Below are positions 47,857-57,062 of a stretch of DNA of 64,000 bases, one piece after another. The DNA is from an uncultured Amylibacter sp. (GTDB lineage Bacteria > Pseudomonadota > Alphaproteobacteria > Rhodobacterales > Rhodobacteraceae). Position 1 is the first letter of the stretch. Every line of letters starts with the position of its first letter. The DNA lies in the NCBI GenBank assembly GCA_905181935.1, contig CAJIZV010000001.1, forward strand, positions 372,001 through 436,000, given 5' to 3'. A model generated the notes under the pieces. That model saw nothing but the letters and a program-made list of their open reading frames with translations. It was not told the origin of the DNA and did no database searches. The position numbers and the translations under genes are program-made.

Positions 47857-49032
47857 TTACACGGATTGTCCTGCTGCCCAACCAGAAGACCATGCCCATT
47901 GAAAGTTATATCCACCCAACCAACCAGTAACATCTACAACTTCACCAATAAAGTATAATCCTTTTACAGATTTAACCTCCATAGTGCGTGCATCCAATTC
48001 ATCAGTATTCACGCCACCTAATGTTACTTCTGCCGTACGGTATCCTTCTGAGCCCACAGGTTTAATTCGCCAATTGTGCACTGCATTTGCCAACCGCTCC
48101 AATGCAGTATCAGATTGGTCTGCTAAATTACCTGTAACATTAGCCTGTTGGGTCGCAAACTGTGCAACGGCTGATGGCAGTAATCGAGCCAGTGCATTAT
48201 GTATCGCCTGCTTACCAGTTTCCTGACGTTGTAACTTAAGAGTCTCTAGTATATCTTCACCAACAGCCAAATCTACAGCAATCTCTTTTCCTTCTTTCCA
48301 AAAGCTACTTATTTGCAAAATGCTTGGCCCAGATAAACCTCGATGGGTAAATAATAGTCCTTCATTAAAACTAGTTTTATTATAGCTCACTTTTGCTTGA
48401 ACTGATGTCCCAGCCATTGCCTTGATGGGTGGCAATTCTTGTTGGGCAAAGGTTAAGGGAACTAATCCTGGTCGCGTTTCAACCAATGATAAACCAAATT
48501 GTTTTGCAATCTCATAACCAAAGCCAGTGGCGCCCATCTTTGGAATTGATTTTCCACCAGTTGCAATAACCAGCGAATCAGTGCGAACGTTTGATGTACT
48601 TAATTTAACATCAAAACCATTTAATTCGTCTACGGACATAACTGATGTGCTCAATTCTATCGTTACACCCACATTAAACATGGCCTTATGCAACATGTCT
48701 AAAATTTCTTTTGCTGAGACATCACAAAACAATTGACCCAAAGTCTTTTCGTGATATGCAATACCACTGTTTGTCACCCAATCAATAAAATCCCATTGAG
48801 TATACCGTGCCAAACAAGACATGGCAAAGCGTGGGTTTTTTGATAAAAATTTCTGGTATGTAACGTCTAGGTTCGTAAAATTACACTTGCCACCACCAGA
48901 TATACGAATTTTGTCTCCAGCTGATTTTGCATGGTCAACCAACAGGACTGAACGTCCTCGCTCTCCCGCTTGAATAGCACACATCATGCCAGCAGCACCC
49001 GCACCAATAATAACAACGTCAAATTTTCTCAT
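47857..49032 (-). CDS. BaiN/HI0933-type flavoprotein
   Basis: FAD-dependent NAD(P)-type oxidoreductase (391 aa) of the HI0933/YhiN/BaiN family. It has N-terminal IIGAGAAGMMCAIQAGERG, the family motif RISGGGKCNFTN, LVIATGGKSIPKMGATGFGYEIA and C-terminal GLYFIGEVVDVTGWLGGYNFQWAWSSG. The physiological substrate in this group is unknown. It stands alone between the sugar transporter and tRNA-Gln. Confidence 0.9.
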   Translation of the reverse strand: MRKFDVVIIGAGAAGMMCAIQAGERGRSVLLVDHAKSAGDKIRISGGGKCNFTNLDVTYQKFLSKNPRFAMSCLARYTQWDFIDWVTNSGIAYHEKTLGQLFCDVSAKEILDMLHKAMFNVGVTIELSTSVMSVDELNGFDVKLSTSNVRTDSLVIATGGKSIPKMGATGFGYEIAKQFGLSLVETRPGLVPLTFAQQELPPIKAMAGTSVQAKVSYNKTSFNEGLLFTHRGLSGPSILQISSFWKEGKEIAVDLAVGEDILETLKLQRQETGKQAIHNALARLLPSAVAQFATQQANVTGNLADQSDTALERLANAVHNWRIKPVGSEGYRTAEVTLGGVNTDELDARTMEVKSVKGLYFIGEVVDVTGWLGGYNFQWAWSSGWAAGQSV

Positions 49033-49128
49033 GGTTTTGCCCTAGGCGGATGTAGGTTATAAAACAAGTGAAAATTCGTATTTTTTGACTTGCACCATGT
49101 GCAATCTCGTCGTAAATAGCACAAACGT

Positions 49129-49203
49129 TGGGTCGTAGCATAATGGTAATGCACCGCTTTTTGGTAGCGTAGAGTACAGGTTCGAGTCCTGTCGACCCAG
49201 CCA
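49129..49203 (+). tRNA. tRNA-Gln (UUG), CCA encoded
   Basis: 75-base cloverleaf. Acceptor TGGGTCG (49129-49135)/CGACCCA (49193-49199), discriminator G, CCA 49201-49203. D-stem GCAT/ATGC, T-stem ACAGG/CCTGT with loop TTCGAGT. Anticodon loop TTTTGGT gives anticodon TTG. The U1-A72 end pair is typical of tRNA-Gln. The top pair of the anticodon stem (49154 C with 49170 T) is mismatched. Confidence 0.92.
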
Positions 49204-49356
49204 CATATTTATTATCTTTTAAATAACTATTTTCCAGCCTCACAATTAAATAGTGTAATTGGGAAACTAGATTACGAAAACGATGACAGCGTAAGAAAAT
49301 ATCATTGTTTCTTGAACAGTAAAGCTTAGATTTTTCTGTTTAATTTTTACTGCAAT

Positions 49357-50346
49357 TTATAAAATAGACACAGGCTGGCCTGTAGCAAGCGATTTTGCGG
49401 CGGCATCAGCTATCAGTTGAGCTTTCAAGCCATCTATTATTGATGGTGAAGGAGAACGCTCCGCATTAACAGCTTCTACAAAATGTGTAATTTCACTTAA
49501 ATATGCTGCCTCATAGCGCTCCAAAAAGAAATGTTGCGTAGGTGCACGCTGAAAGCCTATTTCGGTTGCTACTTCTACTGAATTTTCTAGCATATTTTCT
49601 GCACGCAGCATGCCCTTTGATCCATGAACCTCAACCCTCTGATCATAACCGTAACTAGCTCTACGAGAGTTTGATATCTGACAAATTTTTCCACTGGCAG
49701 TAGTTAAAGTTACACAAGCCGTATCCACGTCACCTGCTAAACCTATTTCAGGATCAACAAGAGCTGAACCAACAGCAAAAACCTGAACAGGTTCTTCACC
49801 TAACAAAAACCGTGCCATATCAAAGTCATGGATCATCATATCTCGAAAAATTCCACCCGAAGTTTTGATATAGCTAATGGGTGGTGGGTTTGGATCCCGT
49901 GAAAGAATAGTAACAATTTCAACATTCCCAATTTCTCCCGCCTGAATACGGGATTGGATATTTGCAAAGTTAGGATCAAAGCGTCGATTAAACGCTGTTA
50001 AAAATGCAACATTATTGGATTGAACCACCACCATACAATCACGGATACGCTCAGAGGACATATCAACCGGCTTTTCACAAAAAATCGCTTTGCCAGCATT
50101 AGCAGAATCGCAGATCATGTTAAAATGAGTATCCGTTGGAGTACAAATAATAACTGCATCTATTTTATCACTAGATATAATATCATCAACATTCATAACT
50201 ATTGCACCACAAGAATCCGCTACATACTGTGCTGCCTCAGGAAATGCATCAGCAACGGCAACAAGTTGGGCTGTTTCTAGCCGCATCAATGATTTTGCAT
50301 GAACTTGCCCAATGCGGCCACATCCTAATAATCCAATTCGTAACAT
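49357..50346 (-). CDS. iolG: myo-Inositol 2-dehydrogenase
   Basis: NAD-dependent first enzyme of inositol catabolism, making scyllo-inosose (329 aa). It has Rossmann GCGRIGQVHAKSL, catalytic FCEKPVDMSSE and GGIFRDMMIHDFDMARFLLGE. ATG 50346 has AGAGGATA ahead; an upstream in-frame Met overlaps this site. It is the last gene of the minus-strand iolD-C-B-J-G operon, five bases after the aldolase stop. Position and sequence together support iolG over the other Gfo/Idh genes nearby. Confidence 0.88.
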   Translation of the reverse strand: MLRIGLLGCGRIGQVHAKSLMRLETAQLVAVADAFPEAAQYVADSCGAIVMNVDDIISSDKIDAVIICTPTDTHFNMICDSANAGKAIFCEKPVDMSSERIRDCMVVVQSNNVAFLTAFNRRFDPNFANIQSRIQAGEIGNVEIVTILSRDPNPPPISYIKTSGGIFRDMMIHDFDMARFLLGEEPVQVFAVGSALVDPEIGLAGDVDTACVTLTTASGKICQISNSRRASYGYDQRVEVHGSKGMLRAENMLENSVEVATEIGFQRAPTQHFFLERYEAAYLSEITHFVEAVNAERSPSPSIIDGLKAQLIADAAAKSLATGQPVSIL

Positions 50347-50350
50347 TATA

Positions 50351-51190
50351 TTATCCTCTTTTTTTATGTCCAAAAGCGCTCAAAACGCGTCTTGTTGCCA
50401 TAACCATTGGTTCGTGTGTTTCTTTCAAAATTGTAACACGATCAAAGCGTGATGAATCACAATTAACGGCATTTCGCATCGCTTCACCAAAAGCCATACG
50501 AAGTTCTGTTCCAATGTTAAATTTGCAAACGTTTGACTGTGTTGCAAGTTGAGTGCGTTGCGTCACAGGGACACCAGAGCCACCATGTATCACAAGAGGA
50601 ACATTTGTTAATGTCTCAATTTCCTTAATTCGCCCTGTATCTAAACCACCTTCTTTATCTTGCTGAAGATGCACGTTGCCAACAGAAATTGCCATTGCGT
50701 CAACACCAGTCTCACAGGCAAACTTTGCAGCTTCTTGTGGGTCAGTTCCTGCAGATTTTTCACCTTGCGAATAGCCAACAAAACCAATTTCACCTTCACA
50801 GGAAACTCCTGCAATATGAGCCATTTCTGCTATCATTGCAGTTTCATCAATATTTTTTGCTAATGAATTACGAGAACCGTCAAACATTACAGATGTGAAA
50901 CCATTATCTATGGCTTCACGGCATTCATCCAATGTGTACCCATGATCTAAATGTGCTACAACAGGCACAGAAACACTATTGGCAAGGTACTGAAACATTT
51001 TCCCTAGAACTGGTAAAGGTGTATGGGCACGGCAGGAAGGCCCCGCTTGTAATATAACGGGGCAACCTTCAGCGTCAGCTGCAGTCACAAACGCTCTCAT
51101 ATCTTCCCAGCCAAGTGTAACAAGACCAGCAACAGCGTAATTATCTTTCATGGCCGGTTGTAAAACCTGCTCCAGTGTCACCAAGGTCAT
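50351..51190 (-). CDS. iolJ: Class II aldolase, IolJ-like (DKGP aldolase)
   Basis: Zinc-dependent class II fructose-bisphosphate-type aldolase (279 aa), in this context splitting 5-dehydro-2-deoxygluconate 6-phosphate into dihydroxyacetone phosphate and malonate semialdehyde. Metal and phosphate motifs are VVAHLDHGYT, SVMFDGSRN, CEGEIGFVG and LVIHGGSGVP. It overlaps the iolB stop by 4 bases. Confidence 0.85.
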   Translation of the reverse strand: MTLVTLEQVLQPAMKDNYAVAGLVTLGWEDMRAFVTAADAEGCPVILQAGPSCRAHTPLPVLGKMFQYLANSVSVPVVAHLDHGYTLDECREAIDNGFTSVMFDGSRNSLAKNIDETAMIAEMAHIAGVSCEGEIGFVGYSQGEKSAGTDPQEAAKFACETGVDAMAISVGNVHLQQDKEGGLDTGRIKEIETLTNVPLVIHGGSGVPVTQRTQLATQSNVCKFNIGTELRMAFGEAMRNAVNCDSSRFDRVTILKETHEPMVMATRRVLSAFGHKKRG

Positions 51191-52026
51191 TTAAATTTTG
51201 CCACCATATCTTTAATTCCAGGAATAGTTTCAACCTGATATGCGTGTGTTGGTTGGAAATATTGAATTAAACTACGCTGACTTAAACCACCTAAAATTGT
51301 AAAATAATACATTTCATATCCAGGCATAACTGCACAAGGGTGGTACCCACTTTTCAACATAATTGTAGATCCATCCATCAACTGGAACGCGTCACCAGGC
51401 TTACCCTCTTCGTGCTGAACTATTTGCACACCGGAGCCATGATTAGGCTTAAATCGGAAGTTATACGTCTCATCATGGCGCGTTTCATGAGGTAAATTAT
51501 CCGTATCATGCTTGTGCGCTGGAAAACCAGACCAGCCGCCTTGGCCTACAGTAAACAATTCACTAACTAAAAGGCGACCGACTTTGTCATGGTGCTTTTG
51601 GCCCAAAATATGTTTGATTTTGCGATGTGTTTTCGTGTCATCTGATCCATACTGTACTTTATCTAACTCAGACACTCGAACATCAAATGGCTCTAAAACT
51701 TTGTCGTATTTAGCACCAGCTATAAATGCTTCTGTATCGCGGGTTGCTACAATTGTTACCTTTGCCCCAACAGGCGCATAAACGCCCTCTGGTTCACCAT
51801 CCCAAACATCAATTGTGCGCTTACCTAGAGATTTGAACTCTACACCTTCGACAAATACATCAATCGTTCCCGTAGCAGGAACAATACAGGTTTCATAACC
51901 TGGAACCTGATATTCGAAAGCTTCTCCTACTTTTAATTTTACGATGTTAAAATAATTCAGCGGAACAGTTGAATTCTCCGCATCTACAATAGCTTTGTTC
52001 TTATTGTCATGTGGTGCAATATGCAT
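51187..52026 (-). CDS. iolB: 5-Deoxy-glucuronate isomerase
   Basis: Cupin-fold enzyme (279 aa) converting 5-deoxy-D-glucuronate to 5-dehydro-2-deoxygluconate. Two cupin halves are visible; the second has GGWSGFPAHKHDT followed by ETYNFRFKP, which supplies metal ligands, and DGSTIMLKSGYHPCAVMPGYEMYYFTILGG. It lies between iolC and iolJ. Confidence 0.92.
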   Translation of the reverse strand: MHIAPHDNKNKAIVDAENSTVPLNYFNIVKLKVGEAFEYQVPGYETCIVPATGTIDVFVEGVEFKSLGKRTIDVWDGEPEGVYAPVGAKVTIVATRDTEAFIAGAKYDKVLEPFDVRVSELDKVQYGSDDTKTHRKIKHILGQKHHDKVGRLLVSELFTVGQGGWSGFPAHKHDTDNLPHETRHDETYNFRFKPNHGSGVQIVQHEEGKPGDAFQLMDGSTIMLKSGYHPCAVMPGYEMYYFTILGGLSQRSLIQYFQPTHAYQVETIPGIKDMVAKFK

Positions 52027-52044
52027 AGGAATTCCTTAGAGTGA

Positions 52045-53016
52045 TTAAGTTTGATCAGAATGATTGGAGAGAAATTTTTCAAGGTCATCTGGATAGGGCA
52101 TAGCAGGTGCGCAACCAGGCTTTGCTACAACAATCGCAGCACATGCCGATCCACGTAAAATAGCTGTTTTTAAATCCATCCCTGCAGCAAGTGAAGAAAG
52201 CATGCCTGCCATAAAACTATCACCAGCACCGGTGGGTTTAAGGGCTGTCACTGGATAAATTCCTGTGTGTAATTCTTCACCATTTGCAAATGTTATAGCG
52301 CCTAATTCACCCATTTTATAAACAACAATACTAGCTGTAGTGGCAGCAAGTTCCCGAGCTTTTTCTAGCCCCTTTTCTATACCACCTGCCATAAATCCAA
52401 ATTCTTCATCATTACCTACAATTACATCTGAAACAGCACCAGCTTTTGATAAAACAGCCGCTGCAATTTCTGGTGATGGCCAGCTATAGGGGCGATAATC
52501 AATATCAAAAATAATTGGTAGACCCTTTTCATGTGCAAGTTCAAATGCACGAAAAGATGCTGTTCTTGATGGCTCTGCAGCAAAAACTGTTCCAGCAGTC
52601 ACCAAAGCTCCAAACTGACTATAATCAACTGCCTCTACATCATTTATAGACATTCGAAAATCAGCGGCGCCATTACGATAGATAACAGACTGATGACCCG
52701 CAACACGACTTTCGTATAAAGCTAAAGAATTGCGCGCCTCGCCACCAACAACTTTTACATGTGATGTGTCCACACCATAGTGGCGTAATTTATTCAAACA
52801 AAACCTTCCAACAGCATCATCAGATACAGAGGTTACCAGCATTGCTTTACCACCCAACTTAACAATCCCTGCAGCAATATTTGCTGACGAACCGCCCATA
52901 TCAGCAGTGAAGTTATCTCCAGTTTCTATAGCCATGCCCGGTTCTGGAAATAAATCCATCCCTACTCGACCAACTACTAAAAAATTATTAAGCGAAATGC
53001 CTGCCAGTACATTCAT
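52045..53016 (-). CDS. iolC: 5-Dehydro-2-deoxygluconokinase
   Basis: PfkB-family sugar kinase (323 aa) phosphorylating 5-dehydro-2-deoxygluconate. It has N-terminal VVGRVGMDLFPEP, the GGSSANIAAGIVKLGG motif and the catalytic KPTGAGDSFMAGML. ATG 53016 is preferred to a GTG three codons upstream because the family starts close to the LNNFLVVGR strand, but the ribosome site is weak for both. Confidence 0.92.
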   Translation of the reverse strand: MNVLAGISLNNFLVVGRVGMDLFPEPGMAIETGDNFTADMGGSSANIAAGIVKLGGKAMLVTSVSDDAVGRFCLNKLRHYGVDTSHVKVVGGEARNSLALYESRVAGHQSVIYRNGAADFRMSINDVEAVDYSQFGALVTAGTVFAAEPSRTASFRAFELAHEKGLPIIFDIDYRPYSWPSPEIAAAVLSKAGAVSDVIVGNDEEFGFMAGGIEKGLEKARELAATTASIVVYKMGELGAITFANGEELHTGIYPVTALKPTGAGDSFMAGMLSSLAAGMDLKTAILRGSACAAIVVAKPGCAPAMPYPDDLEKFLSNHSDQT

Positions 53017-53062
53017 CAAACGCACTTATCTGTATTGCCAGCCTTTACCATAAATTTTTTCA

Positions 53063-54928
53063 TTAAATACCTTTTCTTTGTTTTGCCCGGCTTGCTTCAA
53101 TTTCTAGGTGCTTTTCTGCAATTACTGGATTGTCTGTAATATGTGGCGTGCCTACTTCCCACCAGGTATGGCCTTTAGTTGTCCAACCCTCAAATGCATC
53201 CACTTTCATAACTATTACACTTGTTTTGTCAGCAGATTTTGCCCGTTTAAATGCATCACCAAACTCAACTAAATTTGAAACCGTTTCAGCGTTTGCACCC
53301 ATTGACTTTGAATGTGCTTCAAAATCAACAAAAAACGGTGTGGGTACAGTTGGGCAGTCAACTATTAAGTTATTAAAGCTTTCATTGCCCGTGTTATTTT
53401 GCAACTTATTAATAACTGCAAAACCACCATTATCAAGGACACAAATAATCAACTTTTTATTAGTTAAAACAGATGAATAAATATCTGAATTCATTAACAT
53501 ATATGATCCATCACCAGTAAAGATGATTGTGTCTCGGTCTGGCTCTTGTTCAAATTGAGCAATACGTGCCCCCCAACCACCAGCGATTTCGTATCCCATA
53601 CATGAAAAGCCAAATTCTACATCTACTGTCCCAATGCTCTTCGTTTGCCAATGGGCAGTTACCTCCGCAGGCAATCCGCCAGCAGCAGCCACTAAACGAT
53701 CACGAGGGTCACACAAATCATTTACAGCACGAATTACCTGACAATATGAATTTGGACCATTGCCCCCAGCTGTAATATTATCAGTGTAAGCCACCCATTT
53801 AGTACGCTCATCACAAGCAAAATCAAGCCATGAGCTAGGTGTTTTGTATTCACTCATTACAGCACCAAGGGCAGTGATACTTAACTTAGCATCAGCTACC
53901 ACTGGCAATGAAAGATGCTTCATTGCATCATGCCTACCAACATTTATTCCAATTATTTGTGCATCCTTAGCAAACGCTGTCCATGAACCCGTTGTGAAAT
54001 CTTGTAACCGTGTACCAACTGCTAAAATTACATCTGCACGTTCTGCAATTGCGTTTGCACTATCCGAGCCTGTGACACCAATAGGGCCAATATTAAGCCT
54101 GTGATCATGCATAAGGTTTGCACGCCCAGCAATCGTTTCAACAACAGGAATATCATGCGCTTCTGCAAATTTTGTTAGTTCAGAAACAGCACCAGAGTAT
54201 TGAATGCCACCACCAGCAATAATCATTGGGCGCTTTGCCATTTTTAGTAATTTTGCAGCATCCATAACTTCAGCAAGATCAGGTCCTTGTCGCCGAATTC
54301 GATGCACTTTTCTCTCAAAAAAACTCTCTGGGTAATCATAATGCCACCCCTGAACATCTTGAGGTAAGCCAATAAATACAGGTCCACAATCAGCAGGATC
54401 TAACATAGTTGCTAGTGCCGCTGGTAAAGACTGTAGGATCTGAGCAGGATGAGTAATCCGATCCCAAAAACGGCTAACAGCTTTAAAAGCATCATTAACA
54501 CCAAGTGTTGGATTGTTAAAATGTTCTAGCTGTTGCAATACAGGATCCGGAAGGCGAGTGATAAAAGTATCGCCACACAACATCAACATTGGCAAACGGT
54601 TAGCGTGTGCCAATGCTGCAGCAGTTAATAGATTTGTTGTGCCGGGACCTGCACTAGCGGTGCAAAACATGAACCGACGGCGCAACCATTGCTTTGCATA
54701 ACCTGCAGCAGCAAAACCCATACCTTGTTCATTTTGCCCCCGGTAAAGAGGCAAGTCTTCGCGATGATCATACAAAGCCTCACCTAAACAAGTAACATTC
54801 CCATGTCCAAAAATACCAAATCCACCACCGCAAATACGCATTTCACTCCCATCAATCTCAATAAATTGATTTGAAAGGTATTTTATAATTGCCTGCGCAG
54901 TTGTGAGTTTAAGAGTACTTTCAGTCAT
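53063..54928 (-). CDS. iolD: 3D-(3,5/4)-trihydroxycyclohexane-1,2-dione hydrolase
   Basis: Thiamine diphosphate enzyme (621 aa) that opens the inositol ring. N-terminal half: GIFGHGNVTCLGEALYDHREDLPLYRGQNEQGM with the cofactor-activating Glu region. C-terminal half: GDGSYMLMNSDIYSS, the Mg-ThDP motif. First gene of the minus-strand iol operon; its upstream region holds a perfect LacI-type palindrome shared with the divergent Gfo/Idh gene. Confidence 0.95.
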   Translation of the reverse strand: MTESTLKLTTAQAIIKYLSNQFIEIDGSEMRICGGGFGIFGHGNVTCLGEALYDHREDLPLYRGQNEQGMGFAAAGYAKQWLRRRFMFCTASAGPGTTNLLTAAALAHANRLPMLMLCGDTFITRLPDPVLQQLEHFNNPTLGVNDAFKAVSRFWDRITHPAQILQSLPAALATMLDPADCGPVFIGLPQDVQGWHYDYPESFFERKVHRIRRQGPDLAEVMDAAKLLKMAKRPMIIAGGGIQYSGAVSELTKFAEAHDIPVVETIAGRANLMHDHRLNIGPIGVTGSDSANAIAERADVILAVGTRLQDFTTGSWTAFAKDAQIIGINVGRHDAMKHLSLPVVADAKLSITALGAVMSEYKTPSSWLDFACDERTKWVAYTDNITAGGNGPNSYCQVIRAVNDLCDPRDRLVAAAGGLPAEVTAHWQTKSIGTVDVEFGFSCMGYEIAGGWGARIAQFEQEPDRDTIIFTGDGSYMLMNSDIYSSVLTNKKLIICVLDNGGFAVINKLQNNTGNESFNNLIVDCPTVPTPFFVDFEAHSKSMGANAETVSNLVEFGDAFKRAKSADKTSVIVMKVDAFEGWTTKGHTWWEVGTPHITDNPVIAEKHLEIEASRAKQRKGI

Positions 54929-55000
54929 TATAAATTTCTTTCATAAGTAAACCAAAATGGCGATTCTTGCTTGCGCAGTTTAGAAACTAAAGATACTAAT

Positions 55001-55018
55001 TTTGCAACCGGTTGCAAA
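55001..55018. promoter_or_regulatory. LacI-family operator, iolD / Gfo-Idh divergent promoter
   Basis: Perfect 18-bp palindrome TTTGCAACCGGTTGCAAA with the central CG typical of LacI/GalR operators. It lies 73 bases before the iolD ATG and 27 bases before the divergent start, and is identical to the site before the transporter genes. Probably bound by the LacI-type repressor encoded at 58198-59196. Confidence 0.88.
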
Positions 55019-55044
55019 CCTTAAATTACAGAAAGAGCAGCAAG

Positions 55045-56142
55045 ATGACAGAAATTGGCATTGGCATCATTGGTGGTGGATATATGGGCAAGGCACATGC
55101 CGTTGCCATGTCTGCTGTTGGGGCCGTATTCAATACAAAACTGCGCCCTCGTCTTGAAATGGTTTGCGCAAGCACAGCCCATAGCACAGAACTTTATCGA
55201 AAAGCGTTTGGCTTCTCACGCGGTACTGATGATTGGAAACTGCTAGTAAATGATCCTAAAGTGGAAGCAATTGTAATTGCCTCACCACAAAGTACACACT
55301 GCGAAATTGCATTGGCAGCGTTTGCACTTAATAAACCAGTATTTTGTGAAAAGCCTATGGGAGCCTCGTTGGATGAGAGTCGCCTAATGGCACAAGCCGC
55401 TCAAGGCCAAATAAGTATGACTGGATTCAATTACATTCGCACGCCCGCCAGCCAGTTTGCACGTAAATTAATAGCTGATGGCATAATTGGCGATATCACT
55501 TGGTTTCGCGGTGAACACACAGAAGATTTTCTTGCAGATCCAATCAGCCCAGCAACTTGGCGGACTTCAGGCAATGCTAATGGAACAATGGGTGATCTAG
55601 CCCCTCACATGATTAATGCAGCTTTAGCGTTAATTGGTCCAATAAAATCACTTATTGCCGAAGTGGAAACTGTACATTTAACCCGCCCTGGCGGTGATGT
55701 CACCAATGACGATCATGCGCAAATGATGTGTCGCTTTTCAAATGGCGCTATGGGACAGATGTATTTTAGCCGAATTAATCATGGCCGTAAAATGGGATAT
55801 GCATATGAGATTACTGGTAGCAAAGGTGCAATTCGGTTTGATCAAGAAGACCAGAATGCGCTTTGGTTATACAATATGGAAGAGCCAGAAGCTACTAGGG
55901 GATTTCGCAAGATACTTACTGGCCCAGCTCATCCTGATTACGAACCTTTTTGTCAGGGCCCTGGCCATGGCACCGGTTATCAAGATCAAATTATTATTGA
56001 AGCTCGCGATTTCTTGCGTGCCATCGAAACAAAAAAATCTGTTTGGCCCACATTTGAAGATGGATTAGACGTGAACAAAGTTGTCAACGCTGCATTTGCA
56101 TCCTCCACTGCAAAAGCATGGATTAACGTTGCAACCGCATAA
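55045..56142 (+). CDS. Gfo/Idh/MocA dehydrogenase in iol regulon
   Basis: 365-aa oxidoreductase with GGGYMGKAHAVAM, FCEKPMGASLDE and GDLAPHMINAAL. It is a likely scyllo-inositol or inositol-derivative dehydrogenase by context. ATG 55045 is chosen because the frame upstream starts only at a TTG inside the operator. It is the closest relative of the 41060-42190 gene in this window. First of three plus-strand iol genes. Confidence 0.85.
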   Translation: MTEIGIGIIGGGYMGKAHAVAMSAVGAVFNTKLRPRLEMVCASTAHSTELYRKAFGFSRGTDDWKLLVNDPKVEAIVIASPQSTHCEIALAAFALNKPVFCEKPMGASLDESRLMAQAAQGQISMTGFNYIRTPASQFARKLIADGIIGDITWFRGEHTEDFLADPISPATWRTSGNANGTMGDLAPHMINAALALIGPIKSLIAEVETVHLTRPGGDVTNDDHAQMMCRFSNGAMGQMYFSRINHGRKMGYAYEITGSKGAIRFDQEDQNALWLYNMEEPEATRGFRKILTGPAHPDYEPFCQGPGHGTGYQDQIIIEARDFLRAIETKKSVWPTFEDGLDVNKVVNAAFASSTAKAWINVATA

Positions 56143-56160
56143 TTTTTGAAAGGTACCAAA

Positions 56161-57051
56161 ATGACAATTAAAATAGGAAATGCACCCTGTTCATGGGGCA
56201 TCGAATTCCCCAGTGATCCCTCTTACCCAAAATGGGAATCTGTCTTAGACCAATGTGCCGGCGCAGGTTATAAAGGAATTGAACTTGGTCCTATTGGTTT
56301 TATGCCAGAAGATCCTAATATATTAGCACCTGCACTTTCTGATCGTAAATTAGAAATTATCGGTGGTGTTGTTTTTCGGGCATTCCATGATCCAAATATG
56401 TGGGACGATGTCATGGATGCAAGTCGCCGTACATGTGAGGCATTAACTGCGCATGGAGCACAACATCTAGTTCTGATTGACAGTATATCATCGCGCCGAG
56501 CACCAACTGCAGGACGTGCAGCCGAAGCAACGCAGTTGAATAAAACAGAATGGGTTGCATTTCGCAATCGTATTGCAACAATTGCAAAAATGGGTTCTGA
56601 AGAATACGGTCTAACTGTTGGAATTCATGCCCACGCAGCAGGGTTCATGGATTTTGAGCCAGAATTAGAACGCTTACTAAGTGAAGTTGATGAAAATATT
56701 TTAAAAATTTGCTTTGATACAGGCCATCATTCTTATGCTGGTTTTGATCCCTTAGACTTTATGGATCGTTATATGAACCGTATTTCTTATATGCACTTCA
56801 AAGATATTAACCCTACTGTAAAAGCAGATGTTGTTGCAAACAGAACTGATTTTTACAAAGCGTGTGGGCAAGGTATTTTCTGCAATCTTGGACAGGGCGA
56901 CGTAGACTTTCCAGCTGTGCGCAAACGCCTTCTGGACGCAGGGTTTGAGGGTTGGTGTACTGTTGAGCAAGACTGTGACCCATCAATACCTGGCACACCA
57001 TTAGAAGATGCACGGGCAAACCGTCATTACCTACAATCAATTGGTTTTTAG
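56161..57051 (+). CDS. iolE: Inosose dehydratase
   Basis: TIM-barrel enzyme (296 aa) dehydrating scyllo-inosose to the diketone used by IolD. Typical segments are NAPCSWGIEFP, YKGIELGPIGFMP, CFDTGHHSYAGFDPLDFMD, YMHFKDINP and GQGDVDFPAV. ATG 56161 has AAAGG upstream; an earlier in-frame Met overlaps the ribosome site. Confidence 0.93.
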   Translation: MTIKIGNAPCSWGIEFPSDPSYPKWESVLDQCAGAGYKGIELGPIGFMPEDPNILAPALSDRKLEIIGGVVFRAFHDPNMWDDVMDASRRTCEALTAHGAQHLVLIDSISSRRAPTAGRAAEATQLNKTEWVAFRNRIATIAKMGSEEYGLTVGIHAHAAGFMDFEPELERLLSEVDENILKICFDTGHHSYAGFDPLDFMDRYMNRISYMHFKDINPTVKADVVANRTDFYKACGQGIFCNLGQGDVDFPAVRKRLLDAGFEGWCTVEQDCDPSIPGTPLEDARANRHYLQSIGF

Positions 57052-57062
57052 GGAAAATAAAT

